This document shows, piece by piece, positions 8,618 to 16,818 of a DNA stretch of 64,000 nt (position 1 is its first letter; each line of letters starts with the position of its first letter). The stretch is taken from contig JACJWC010000010.1 of the NCBI GenBank assembly GCA_020637335.1, forward strand, positions 62,001 through 126,000, given 5' to 3'. The position numbers and the translations under genes were made by a program. The notes beneath the pieces were generated by a model. That model worked only from the letters and a program-made list of their open reading frames with translations. It had not been told where the DNA came from and made no database searches. The stretch comes from Acidobacteriota bacterium (GTDB lineage Bacteria > Acidobacteriota > Holophagae > Acanthopleuribacterales > Acanthopleuribacteraceae).

Positions 8618-9586
8618 TTGAATCCAACCACAATTTTTGATGTTATCGAAACGGATATGGGGCGTTTGGACCAGGAAATGGCCCGCGCCCTGCACTCCGA
8701 TCACGACTATTTACAAACCCTACACGGCAACATCCTTTCCAATCCGGGTAAACGCCTTCGTCCCGCCCTGCTTTTCCTGTGCAGTAAATTCCTGGGCTAT
8801 TCAGGCGACTTGGCCGCAACCTATGCAGCCACCTTTGAACTGATCCACACCGCAACATTGATTCACGACGATGTCATTGATGGTGCCGTTGTGCGACGGG
8901 GCAAAGCCACCTTGAATGAAGAGGGTCGCAACACCATGACCGTTTTGTACGGCGACCTGCTCTACACCAAAGCCAACTCTATGGCGATTCAGGCAGGCAA
9001 CCTGCAAATCCTGCGCATTATTTCTGACGTCACGGAACGTATGGTTGAAGGCGAACTCCTCCAGGAACGCATTAATTTCAGCCTTGACCAAAACCAAATC
9101 ACCTACTTCGACATTCTGAAAAGGAAAACAGCCAGTTTATTTGCCGGCACCACCGAAACAGCAGCAATCCTGGCTGACTGCGATAGCCGCGAAACCAAAG
9201 CCATGCGCGAATTTGGCTTTAACCTGGGGATCTCATTTCAGCTCATTGACGACTATCTCGACTACATGGAATCCGAAGAACAGTTAGGCAAACCGAGTAT
9301 GAGTGACCTGCGTGAAGGAAAATTAACCCTGCCCATGTTGCGCTTGCTCGAGGCCGAGCCCGATCGCGCGCGCACTTTAACTGCTCGCTTTTGGCAACAT
9401 AGCCAGGATTCGACCTTACAGGAAATCATGGATCTAATGCACCAACACGAAATCCTGGAAAAGGTCCGCCAGGAAGCGGCTGCCTATGCTGATGCTGCCA
9501 TTCAGTACCTCACGCCTTTTGCGCATAATGCGTACAAGGAAATCCTGAACCAAATCCCCGTTTTAATGGCCAATCGCCGCAAATAG
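8618..9586 (+). CDS. Polyprenyl diphosphate synthase (long-chain, trans)
   Basis: A 322-residue trans-isoprenyl diphosphate synthase, condensing IPP onto allylic diphosphates to make the quinone side-chain precursor. The first aspartate-rich motif is LIHDDVIDGAVVRRGK (DDxxD type) near residue 86 and the second is QLIDDYLDYMES near 208. GKRLRPALLFLC carries the IPP-binding residues. The DDxxD spacing, with small residues ahead of it, is typical of hexa- to octaprenyl synthases rather than of short-chain IspA; an IspA-like paralogue lies at 51725. The start is TTG with GGAAGG upstream. It begins a run of closely spaced genes reaching 12743. Confidence 0.9.
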   Translation: MNPTTIFDVIETDMGRLDQEMARALHSDHDYLQTLHGNILSNPGKRLRPALLFLCSKFLGYSGDLAATYAATFELIHTATLIHDDVIDGAVVRRGKATLNEEGRNTMTVLYGDLLYTKANSMAIQAGNLQILRIISDVTERMVEGELLQERINFSLDQNQITYFDILKRKTASLFAGTTETAAILADCDSRETKAMREFGFNLGISFQLIDDYLDYMESEEQLGKPSMSDLREGKLTLPMLRLLEAEPDRARTLTARFWQHSQDSTLQEIMDLMHQHEILEKVRQEAAAYADAAIQYLTPFAHNAYKEILNQIPVLMANRRK

Positions 9587-9598
9587 AGAGCCAAGCAC

Positions 9599-10933
9599 AT
9601 GTTACCGGATCCTGCGGCGCTTGTTCCTCGTGCAGAAAACAACCCCTGCACGGAACAACAATTTTTGGATTTTGCCTACACTTACCTGGAACACCAGCCG
9701 CTGGCCTTTTTATTGGATTCGGCTGGGCCCGTACACGAGCGATCACGATTTAGCACCTTAAGCGGGTCGCCGCTTTGCCTTTTCCTGCAGGATGGTGCTG
9801 GTGTCAACCTGACCAATTGGCAAACGGACCAAAAGGCGCGCATCTCGCTGACTGAGTTTTTTGATTGGGTTGAGGCTTTTAGCCAGCATTGCCCAGCTGA
9901 GTCGCCGGCCCGGCTCTTTTGTCTTTGGACTTATGAACTCAACCATCAGGTGCCCAGCCCGCTTCCCCACCCGCTGTGGACAGGACCCCAGGCCGTTTGG
10001 CTGCTGACCAGCGATTCCTGGCTTTTTGATCGTCGGACCCAAACCCTAACAGGACCCGCTGAACCCAAGCAAGTCTTCGAGTTTACCTGGCCGCACAAGC
10101 CGCACATCCCTGCTCTAGGCTGGCGGGACGGCAAAGCCCCATACCTGCAACAAATTGCCGTCATCCAAAACGACATTTACGAAGGCAACTTTTATCAGGC
10201 GAATTTATCCCAACGTTTTCTGGGCGAAACGGTTCGGCCCCCTTTAGAAATTTACCGTGCCATGCGCAAAATTAACCCCAGCCCTTACATGGGTATTTTC
10301 CGCATGGATGGGTTCCATCTCCTTTCGGGTTCACCAGAACTTTTGATCTCGCGTACAGGTCAGCAATTGGCCTCCCGCCCCATCGCCGGGACCCGGCCCC
10401 GTGGCAAATCCCCAACCGATGATCAGCGTTTGGCAGATGAACTGCGCCAAAACGAAAAGGAGCTGGCGGAACACCTTATGTTAGTCGATCTCATTCGCAA
10501 TGATTTGGGTCGGGTCAGTCGGTTTGGGTCCGTACAAGTTCCGGAATTTTGCGCCATTGAAACCTACAGTCACGTCCATCATTTGGTGTCGCATATAGTT
10601 GGTCAGGCCAATCAAGGCCTCAGCTTGCGCCAATTAATGGATGCCATGCACCCGGGCGGAACGATTACCGGAGCGCCCAAACTCAGTTGTATGAAACGGC
10701 TGGCCGAACTCGAACGCGAGTGTCGGGGACCCTATACGGGGTCCATTGGCGTGCTCCGTCCCGGCGGTGATTTTACGGCCAACATCCTCATTCGCAGCCT
10801 GATGGTCGATCGTGGAAAATTTTGCTTTCACGGCGGAGGTGGCATTGTTGCCGATTCTGAACCCGAAAAAGAATACGCCGAATCACGCCAAAAGTGCCTG
10901 GCCCTTATGAACGCCCTTGGGATTTGGGTATGA
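9599..10933 (+). CDS. Chorismate-utilising enzyme: anthranilate synthase or aminodeoxychorismate synthase component I
   Basis: A 444-residue chorismate-binding protein of the TrpE/PabB family. The C-terminal catalytic domain shows RPIAGTRPRG, then KELAEHLMLVDLIRNDLGRV, MHPGGTITGAPKLSCMKRL, GPYTGSIGVL and the final GGGIVADSEPEKEYAE. Length and overall look resemble PabB (about 450 residues), which makes aminodeoxychorismate for folate. However, the motif that is PIKGT with a catalytic lysine in typical PabB reads PIAGT here, as in TrpE. No glutamine amidotransferase partner is adjacent. I leave the symbol open for that reason. The stop overlaps the WaaA start (ATGA). Confidence 0.82.
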   Translation: MLPDPAALVPRAENNPCTEQQFLDFAYTYLEHQPLAFLLDSAGPVHERSRFSTLSGSPLCLFLQDGAGVNLTNWQTDQKARISLTEFFDWVEAFSQHCPAESPARLFCLWTYELNHQVPSPLPHPLWTGPQAVWLLTSDSWLFDRRTQTLTGPAEPKQVFEFTWPHKPHIPALGWRDGKAPYLQQIAVIQNDIYEGNFYQANLSQRFLGETVRPPLEIYRAMRKINPSPYMGIFRMDGFHLLSGSPELLISRTGQQLASRPIAGTRPRGKSPTDDQRLADELRQNEKELAEHLMLVDLIRNDLGRVSRFGSVQVPEFCAIETYSHVHHLVSHIVGQANQGLSLRQLMDAMHPGGTITGAPKLSCMKRLAELERECRGPYTGSIGVLRPGGDFTANILIRSLMVDRGKFCFHGGGGIVADSEPEKEYAESRQKCLALMNALGIWV

Positions 10934-12198
10934 CCGCGCGTTTTCAATTTTGGCTTTACCAATTCACATGGACTTTGGCCCTTTTTTTGGCCGTCTTGAT
11001 TCTTCCTATCGTCTTCCTGTTTCGGCGTGACCTGGCTGTTTGGTTTTGGCAACGCTTATGGCCACGTCCGCTGGAACCGCATACCCTCTGGCTCCACGGC
11101 GTGAGTGTGGGCGAACTCAAGCTCGCCATCAGCCTGCTGCAAGCCCAGGACAATTTGGATTGGTCCCAGGTTTTAATTACCACGGTAACACCCAATGGCT
11201 GGAATTATTTGCAGCAACTCGAACAACCTTGCCAAAAGCGCCGCCTGCCCTTTGACTGGCTGCCAAGCTTGAACCGTTTCATCACCGCGCAATCAACCCA
11301 TTTGCTTTTGGTCGAAACGGAAATTTGGCCGGCCCTGTTCCAATTGGTGCACAAATACGGTGGGACGACCGCTATCATCAACGGACGTTATGGCAAGAAA
11401 AACCAACGCAATCCCTTCCAAGCGTTGATCCGCCAAACTCTCTTCAACCTGGACCGGGTTTTTGCCCGCAATGCGAGCGACTTGCAAGCTTTTATCGCAG
11501 CCGGGTTACCTGCCCGAAACGGTCAGGCAGCAGGAAACCTGAAATTTGATCTCAAACCCAATGCCCAGATTCCACCCAATTTGCGGGTTTGGTGTGAAAA
11601 CCAGCCCTTTATTGTCTTTGCTTCGGTTGCCGAAGATGAACGAACCGGTTTCGCCCCAATCATTCAGGATTTGCTGCAAAAGGACCCATCGCTTCGCATT
11701 TTGTATGCCCCTCGCCAGGTCCAACAAGCCAATGCTCATAGGGACCTGTTTGATGATGGGATTACACGATTGCGCAGCCAAAATGCATTTGACCAGTCCC
11801 GGCTCTTGATATTGGACAGCCTAGGCGAGTTGGCAGGGACATTTCGTTATGCCACCGCTTGTGTGATGGGCGGAGGCTTTGGCAATCGCGGGGGCCAAAA
11901 CTTTCTGGAGCCGCTCGCTGCAGGCTGCCCGACCCTTATCGGTCCCTACATGACCAATTTTGCCGAAGAAACGCAGGCAGCCATGGAAGCCGCCGCAATT
12001 CTTAAAGTTGTTTCCTTTGAAGACTTAGCAGAGAAAATGACTGGGTTGTTGCAATCGCCTGAAATTTTGGCAGACTTGCGCCAACGCGGCCTTGAATTCA
12101 TGTCAACGCATTCCGGAAGCCTTGTCCGAACCCGTGACCGATTGCTAGACTGGGGTTGGTTGCCCCTGCAGCAACCCGACCCTCAACCTTTGGAGTGA
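10930..12198 (+). CDS. waaA: 3-deoxy-D-manno-octulosonic acid (Kdo) transferase
   Basis: A 422-residue GT30 glycosyltransferase that adds Kdo to lipid A on the cytoplasmic face of the inner membrane. An N-terminal membrane anchor (about residues 12-32) is followed by WLHGVSVGE with the catalytic base Glu, VLITTVTPNGW, LLVETEIWPALF, INGRYGKKNQRNP, and the donor-binding C-terminal region VMGGGFGNRGGQNFLEPLAAGCP. The ATG at 10930 overlaps the previous stop in ATGA, indicating coupling; an upstream in-frame start 36 bases earlier would lie inside that gene. Its presence shows that the organism makes Kdo-containing LPS. Confidence 0.93.
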   Translation: MTARFQFWLYQFTWTLALFLAVLILPIVFLFRRDLAVWFWQRLWPRPLEPHTLWLHGVSVGELKLAISLLQAQDNLDWSQVLITTVTPNGWNYLQQLEQPCQKRRLPFDWLPSLNRFITAQSTHLLLVETEIWPALFQLVHKYGGTTAIINGRYGKKNQRNPFQALIRQTLFNLDRVFARNASDLQAFIAAGLPARNGQAAGNLKFDLKPNAQIPPNLRVWCENQPFIVFASVAEDERTGFAPIIQDLLQKDPSLRILYAPRQVQQANAHRDLFDDGITRLRSQNAFDQSRLLILDSLGELAGTFRYATACVMGGGFGNRGGQNFLEPLAAGCPTLIGPYMTNFAEETQAAMEAAAILKVVSFEDLAEKMTGLLQSPEILADLRQRGLEFMSTHSGSLVRTRDRLLDWGWLPLQQPDPQPLE

Positions 12199-12200
12199 AC

Positions 12201-12743
12201 ATGAAAAAATGGATGTTTTGTTTGCTATTTCTATCGGCACCGATGTTCGCAGGCCTGGAGTTGGGCCTCCAAGCTGGCGCCTTTTCCCCCACCAAAGGGA
12301 TCGAAGACAACGACAATGGGCTTGTTCTCGGCGTGGACCTGTGGTTTAAATTCACCTTTATCGGCGCCAAAATTGAAGGATTTTATGTGGACAGTAGCGG
12401 TCGCCTGGAGGATGAACTCGGCGATGGCTTTGGCGAAGCCAATTTGGATATTTCCAACATTTTTGCGGTCGATTTCATGTATTTTCCGGTCGCCTCCACA
12501 TTTTTTCTGCAAGTGGGCGCCAACTACACCAATTTGGATGTCAAGGATGTGAATCGCGATGTCATCGAAAATGAATGGGGTTTGGACTTGGGTTTGGGGG
12601 TGAGTTTGTTTGACAAGCTCATGATCCAAGGCAAGATCATGTACACCCCAAACGCAATTAAAGACAGTGCCGTTGATACGATTTCAGGCTTGGATAGTTC
12701 TGATTTAACCGGCTATATGGTGACCGTCGGCTACCATTTTTAA
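12201..12743 (+). CDS. Small outer-membrane beta-barrel protein
   Basis: A 180-residue secreted protein with signal peptide MKKWMFCLLFLSAPMFAG and alternating polar/hydrophobic strands ending in MVTVGYHF; a terminal aromatic residue is the usual Bam recognition signal. Roughly eight strands can be counted, so an OmpW/OmpX-sized barrel is likely. The function is unknown. The start lies two bases after the waaA stop with GGAG inside the end of waaA, so the two are probably co-translated and linked to envelope biogenesis. A strong terminator follows. Confidence 0.72.
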   Translation: MKKWMFCLLFLSAPMFAGLELGLQAGAFSPTKGIEDNDNGLVLGVDLWFKFTFIGAKIEGFYVDSSGRLEDELGDGFGEANLDISNIFAVDFMYFPVASTFFLQVGANYTNLDVKDVNRDVIENEWGLDLGLGVSLFDKLMIQGKIMYTPNAIKDSAVDTISGLDSSDLTGYMVTVGYHF

Positions 12744-12843
12744 ACCTGAGCCCAATCCCCTTTTACCTAAGATTTACACCTCTAGCTTATAAAATCGTTT
12801 TTAATAAGCCTGTCATATTTCTCTCCTATTATTTTTTACCCCC

Positions 12844-12878
12844 AACCCGGCTTCCCCAAGCCGGGTTTTCTTTTTTTT
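12844..12878 (+). terminator. Rho-independent terminator
   Basis: A perfect 10-bp stem, AACCCGGCTT with AAGCCGGGTT, loop CCCC, followed by a T-rich run of about eleven bases with one C. It closes the transcript that ends with the beta-barrel gene. Confidence 0.9.
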
Positions 12879-12904
12879 ATGCACACCATAACAATTGTTT
12901 AAGT

Positions 12905-12940
12905 CCGATTCCCTTTTGCCGATAGGGTAGGAATCGGAGG
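12905..12940 (+). promoter_or_regulatory. Hairpin overlapping the ribosome binding site of the hybrid kinase
   Basis: CCGATTCC (12905-12912) can pair with GGAATCGG (12930-12937). The 3' arm runs into the Shine-Dalgarno GGAGG (12936-12940), five bases before the GTG start at 12945. Folding would partly hide the ribosome binding site, so it may damp translation. Confidence 0.4.
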
Positions 12941-12944
12941 TATT

Positions 12945-14846
12945 GTGCGTAAAGTGGTGGTGGTCGACAACCATCCTATGATGGTCAAGTTCATGGAATC
13001 TCTACTGGAACGAGAAGGTTATGCAGTTCGCTCTGCTGAGAATGGCTTAGCAGCGTTGGACCTACTGCGCGCGGATATTCCCGATTTTTTGTTCGTTGAC
13101 CTGATCATGCCGCATATTGATGGCGCGACTCTTTGTAAAATCGTGCGGCGCATTCCTGAATATAGCGGCATCAAATTGATTGTTTTGTCCGCTATTGCTG
13201 CAGAGGAAGAGGTGCCCACCGACCTCGATGCCGATCTGTTTATTGCCAAGGGCCCTTTTGCTGCGCTTGGTCCGCTCATCCTGGAAGCCATTCAAAAAAT
13301 TGAGTCCCATGAAACCAACAAGGTTTTGGGCATTGAAAAGGTTTATCCGCGTGAAATTACCCGCGAGCTGCTAAAGGTCCGCCAGTACTTTAACCTGGTC
13401 TTGGAACGCATGTCTGAAGCCATCCTCGAGGTGACTCAGGAGGGCCGCATTGTCTTTGCCAATCGCGCTGCCATGGACCTCTTTCAAAAACCTTGTGAAA
13501 TTTTGATCGGGGAAAACCTGACCCACCTACTGCCCCAAGCTTACCAGCAAGCGTTTTGTGAAGCTTTGGACTTGAGTCAAAGCGTCAATTTTATGGAGGC
13601 AGGCGATCCCTGGGTCCTTAACGAAACCTTTGTGTTTGTTCAAGTTTTCCCGCTGGTACCACTCGACACCAACCAATTCATGGTCATCATCAAAGATGTC
13701 ACCGAACAAATCATTCGCGAGCAGCAATTGCGCGAAGCCGAAAAGTTCCGCGCCATCGGGACCCTTGCCGCCGGCGTTGCACACGATTTCAACAACCTGC
13801 TAATGGCCATCCAAGGCAACATCAGCCTCTTGCAAATGGATATCAACCCCACCCACCCCCATTGGGCTCGTTTTGCCAGCATGGAACAACAAATCCACTA
13901 TGGTGCCCGGCTGACCCAGCAATTACTCGGTTATGCACGCAAGGGTCGCTATGAAATGCGCAAAACTGATATCAATCGCTGTATCCAGGATGCCGTGGAT
14001 TCCTTTCAAACCACGAAGAATATCAGCGTTGTCAAATATCTTGCCCCGGATTTACCGCCCGTAAAAGCGGATGCAAGCCAAATCAACCAAGTCATGCTGA
14101 ACCTGCTCATCAATGCGTTAGATGCAAGTGGGGAGCAAGGTCAAATTACGATTACGACCCAAGTGGTTGATCAGAGTGCCCTGGAAAACCCCCATTTCAA
14201 GGCGTTAAGCGGACAGTATGTGGAGGTGGCCATCGCCGATAACGGCGTCGGTATCAAACCCGAATTGTTGGAAAAAATTTTTGATCCATTTTTCACCACC
14301 AAGGAAATGGGTCGGGGAACCGGACTAGGCTTGGCATCCGTTTACGGTATTGTCAAAGGGCACCAAGGCTATGTCACGGTTGAATCGAAACTGGGTAATG
14401 GTTCCATTTTTCACTTGTATTTCCCAGTTGTACCCCTCAATCAATCGACAGATGTCGAAGGCCCCCATGCTCAGCCCCACAAAGGCAAAGCACTCCTGGT
14501 CGACGATTCCGAATCCTTTCGCAAAATTGGCCGCGATATGTTGATCGCCTTGGGTTATGAGGTCCTGGTCGCTGCCAATGGCAAGGAAGCCATTCAGACC
14601 TGCAAGAACACGGCCCACGACCTTCAAATTGCCATTCTGGATCTGGTCATGCCCGAAATGAACGGGGTTGAACTCTGGCACCATCTCAAAGCAGCACACC
14701 CGCATCTGCACTTCGTTTTCGCCTCCGGTTACGCACCCGAAACCTTGCCTGACACCCAAGCCATTTCCAGGGCATCCATCCTCAGTAAACCCTTTAATTT
14801 ACAAACGCTGCAGACCGCAATCGATCACAAGGAGAAGGTGACATGA
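12945..14846 (+). CDS. Hybrid sensor histidine kinase (REC-PAS-HisKA-HATPase-REC)
   Basis: A 633-residue cytoplasmic hybrid kinase with no membrane segments. In order: an N-terminal receiver (residues 1-120, phospho-acceptor Asp52 in FVDLIMP), a PAS domain (about 150-255), a HisKA dimerisation helix with His280 in VAHDFNNLLMAIQGN, an HATPase domain (N box LNLLINALDA, then GTGLGLASVYGIVKGH), and a second receiver (about 515-630, Asp566 in ILDLVMPEMNG). The phosphorelay is completed by the HPt protein whose ATG overlaps this stop. The start is GTG with GGAGG upstream. The N-terminal receiver suggests control by another kinase. Confidence 0.92.
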   Translation: MRKVVVVDNHPMMVKFMESLLEREGYAVRSAENGLAALDLLRADIPDFLFVDLIMPHIDGATLCKIVRRIPEYSGIKLIVLSAIAAEEEVPTDLDADLFIAKGPFAALGPLILEAIQKIESHETNKVLGIEKVYPREITRELLKVRQYFNLVLERMSEAILEVTQEGRIVFANRAAMDLFQKPCEILIGENLTHLLPQAYQQAFCEALDLSQSVNFMEAGDPWVLNETFVFVQVFPLVPLDTNQFMVIIKDVTEQIIREQQLREAEKFRAIGTLAAGVAHDFNNLLMAIQGNISLLQMDINPTHPHWARFASMEQQIHYGARLTQQLLGYARKGRYEMRKTDINRCIQDAVDSFQTTKNISVVKYLAPDLPPVKADASQINQVMLNLLINALDASGEQGQITITTQVVDQSALENPHFKALSGQYVEVAIADNGVGIKPELLEKIFDPFFTTKEMGRGTGLGLASVYGIVKGHQGYVTVESKLGNGSIFHLYFPVVPLNQSTDVEGPHAQPHKGKALLVDDSESFRKIGRDMLIALGYEVLVAANGKEAIQTCKNTAHDLQIAILDLVMPEMNGVELWHHLKAAHPHLHFVFASGYAPETLPDTQAISRASILSKPFNLQTLQTAIDHKEKVT

Positions 14847-15148
14847 TTGATCGAGCTGCCCTTTCTGAAGCGCTGGGCTTACCACCAGCCGTAGCCCAGG
14901 AGTTAATCGATCTGTTTGGCCAGTTCGCGCGAGAACAATTCCCTATCCTGCTGCGCGCCTGTGCGGAGGAGAACCGGGACCTGCTGCGCGAGAGTGCCCA
15001 TGCGCTCAAGGGCAGTGCACTCAACATCAACCTGGACCCCATCGCCACAACCGCTCGCGCGCTTGAAAAAGGTGCCAGCACAGAACCCTGGCCTGAGCTC
15101 AAAAACGCCACCCAAGACCTGATAGCCCTCATCGACGCCGAGCTCTAA
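14843..15148 (+). CDS. HPt domain protein paired with the hybrid kinase
   Basis: A 101-residue HPt phosphotransfer protein with His53 in SAHALKGSALNINL. The ATG overlaps the kinase stop (ATGA at 14843-14846), so it is translationally coupled and most likely takes phosphate from the C-terminal receiver of that kinase. No DNA-binding response regulator follows, so the output protein is elsewhere. The next 600 bases contain no gene. Confidence 0.88.
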   Translation: MIDRAALSEALGLPPAVAQELIDLFGQFAREQFPILLRACAEENRDLLRESAHALKGSALNINLDPIATTARALEKGASTEPWPELKNATQDLIALIDAEL

Positions 15149-15312
15149 CCCCAGCAGTGTGCCTTACTAGAGTCCCTTGGCAAGGCCAAACCAACACCCA
15201 TTATGAGGCAGGGAAGGCTTATTTTGGGCATCCCATTCGTGGTCGGTGCACACTTCGCAATTTTCCAATAAAAAGCGAATTTCGAAATCTCCTTTCGAGC
15301 AGCTTTCTGAAT

Positions 15313-15402
15313 GCCCGGAAGGGCATAAGGCCAAAACCCAGGGTGACAAGCGCAGCGCGGAACCCTGGGAAAATCCTAAACAGTTAGGGAGCCCGGAGGG
15401 GC
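15313..15402 (+). repeat. 90-bp palindromic repeat module, copy 1
   Basis: The module has three palindromes in a row: GCCCGGAAGGGC (15313-15324), a hairpin with arms CCCAGGGT (15337-15344) and ACCCTGGG (15362-15369), and GCCCGGAGGGGC (15391-15402). The gaps are 12 and 21 bases. Copy 2, read on the other strand, has the same architecture and length. Confidence 0.75.
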
Positions 15403-15508
15403 GAAAGGGAAACCGTAGCCAATCACACGATGCAGAGCTGGATGACCCGGCCCGGAGTTTCGTAGGATGCGGGGACGATGAGACCTAGACCCACAGGTGG
15501 ATCCTGTC

Positions 15509-15598
15509 GCCCTGCCGGGCTCCGAGCCTTTGTGGGGCCAAGCCCAGGGTTCGCCCTTCGGGCGTCACCCTGGGTTCTGACCTTGTGCCCTACCGGGC
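15509..15598 (-). repeat. 90-bp palindromic repeat module, copy 2 (inverted)
   Basis: On the minus strand it reads GCCCGGTAGGGC, a 12-base gap matching copy 1 at 9 of 12 positions, CCCAGGGT...ACCCTGGG, a 22-base gap, then GCCCGGCAGGGC. On the plus strand these are 15587-15598, 15543-15574 and 15509-15520. The loop also holds a CGCCC-TTC-GGGCG hairpin. The two modules face each other across 106 bases, like a REP doublet (REPIN). Confidence 0.75.
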
Positions 15599-15761
15599 AG
15601 GATTATTCGGCTGTCCTTCAAAAACTTGTGCGTGATGGCCGCATTTTTCGACCAGATGGCGAATAAAAAAACACCCGAACTGATGCCTTCTTGTCCCAAC
15701 GCAGCTCGTAAATGCTTCGGCTGACGCACGGGACAGGATGTTTTTCCAGTTGGGGCTGCGG

Positions 15762-16613
15762 TTATTCCAGATACTCAACGGGCACCGAGCCGGTCATCGG
15801 GCTGTTTTCTTCGAAGGACAGGCCAATCACCGACACAGAACGATCGCATTCGGTGTAAATGTAACCAAAACCTTTGGGCAGTTGGTTATCGATTTGGGGA
15901 AAAAGATCAATGGCATAACCCAACCACTTGCCATTGGCGGGAATCGGGTTCATGCTGACTCTTGCCACCTCTTCAATCGTATTTGCGCCCTCCGGACCAT
16001 GATCGTACAAAAGCACATCGCAATTACATGGGTCACTGGAGGGATTAAAAATAGCAAAACCACGGAATTTTTGCTGGTGCGAGTAGCTGTCAATGCGTTC
16101 ATCCATGTCCATCAAAAATTTCGGAAAAGATTCAGTTGCTAAAGTACCAACTGCGGCCAATTTGTAACTGCCATCGTAGCGATTGTATGTATTTTCGATA
16201 CTGTAAAACCGGTCATTTTCGCTAGTTACAGCAACAACTTGCATGCTGGGCCAATTATTTAGATTCTGAAATGAGATTCCAAATATTTCGTAACCAGTTA
16301 AATCTATATTAAAGCCCTCAGACTGAAAACTTGCGCCATCTGTTGTAGAAAATTGGGCCCGCGCAGGTCGGCCGTCTGGCCCATAAAAAAACAAACTAAT
16401 CCTTTGATCATACTTAGCATCACTGCGGATGAGCAGGGTGCTTTTCCATTGATCATTTACGGATACGTGCGCGAGGTATTTCTCAACGTTGGCGGCATTT
16501 TTATCGCGCTCAACGCTTTGGCCATTCCGACTGGGAAAATGAGTAGCTTGATCTAATCGATTGTCCTGCGCCCAGAGTGCACAACTCGCTATTATTAAGG
16601 TCATCCATTTCAT
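15762..16613 (-). CDS. Secreted protein of unknown function
   Basis: A 283-residue protein with a short signal peptide (MKWMTLIIASCALWAQ). I do not recognise a family. The mature part is rich in beta-strand-like segments (STLLIRSDA, RISLFFYGPDG, GYEIFGISF, SMQVVAVTSE, FRGFAIFNPS, VSVIGLSFEE), suggesting one or two beta-sandwich domains, with Cys pairs in SSDPCNCDVLL and one Cys near the end. The start is well supported by AAGGAGG seven bases upstream of the ATG. It is a single-gene unit divergent from the DPP-IV gene; a possible job is extracellular binding, but nothing shows it. Confidence 0.6.
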   Translation of the reverse strand: MKWMTLIIASCALWAQDNRLDQATHFPSRNGQSVERDKNAANVEKYLAHVSVNDQWKSTLLIRSDAKYDQRISLFFYGPDGRPARAQFSTTDGASFQSEGFNIDLTGYEIFGISFQNLNNWPSMQVVAVTSENDRFYSIENTYNRYDGSYKLAAVGTLATESFPKFLMDMDERIDSYSHQQKFRGFAIFNPSSDPCNCDVLLYDHGPEGANTIEEVARVSMNPIPANGKWLGYAIDLFPQIDNQLPKGFGYIYTECDRSVSVIGLSFEENSPMTGSVPVEYLE

Positions 16614-16818
16614 TTTTGGCCTCCTTCAAGTCTTGCAAGCGCTAGAGCAGAATGTATGCCAAGCCTGCCCATCGCCTTTTTTGCTTCAACCATTCCTGTT
16701 TTCGATCAGGATCTGCGGCTTTATCACCCAAAATTGTCTCATATTGTGGTCAAAACATCTGGGATACTCAAACGCAGAAACTCATGCTAGGGTGGGCTGA
16801 AACACGAGGAGGATTGGA

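Larger units (their letters stand above)
15149..15761. other. Gene-free region containing palindromic repeats
   Basis: About 610 bases between an HPt gene and a convergent secreted-protein gene. Short open frames here have no ribosome binding sites and no recognisable protein character. The only structure I see is the pair of inverted 90-bp repeat modules listed separately, with a 106-bp spacer between them that holds a small hairpin (ACAGG/CCTGT). Confidence 0.7.

Noticed and set aside
15157..15666. Several 60-80 codon plus-strand open frames
   Set aside because: They lie in the palindromic repeat region, lack ribosome binding sites and have no protein-like composition.
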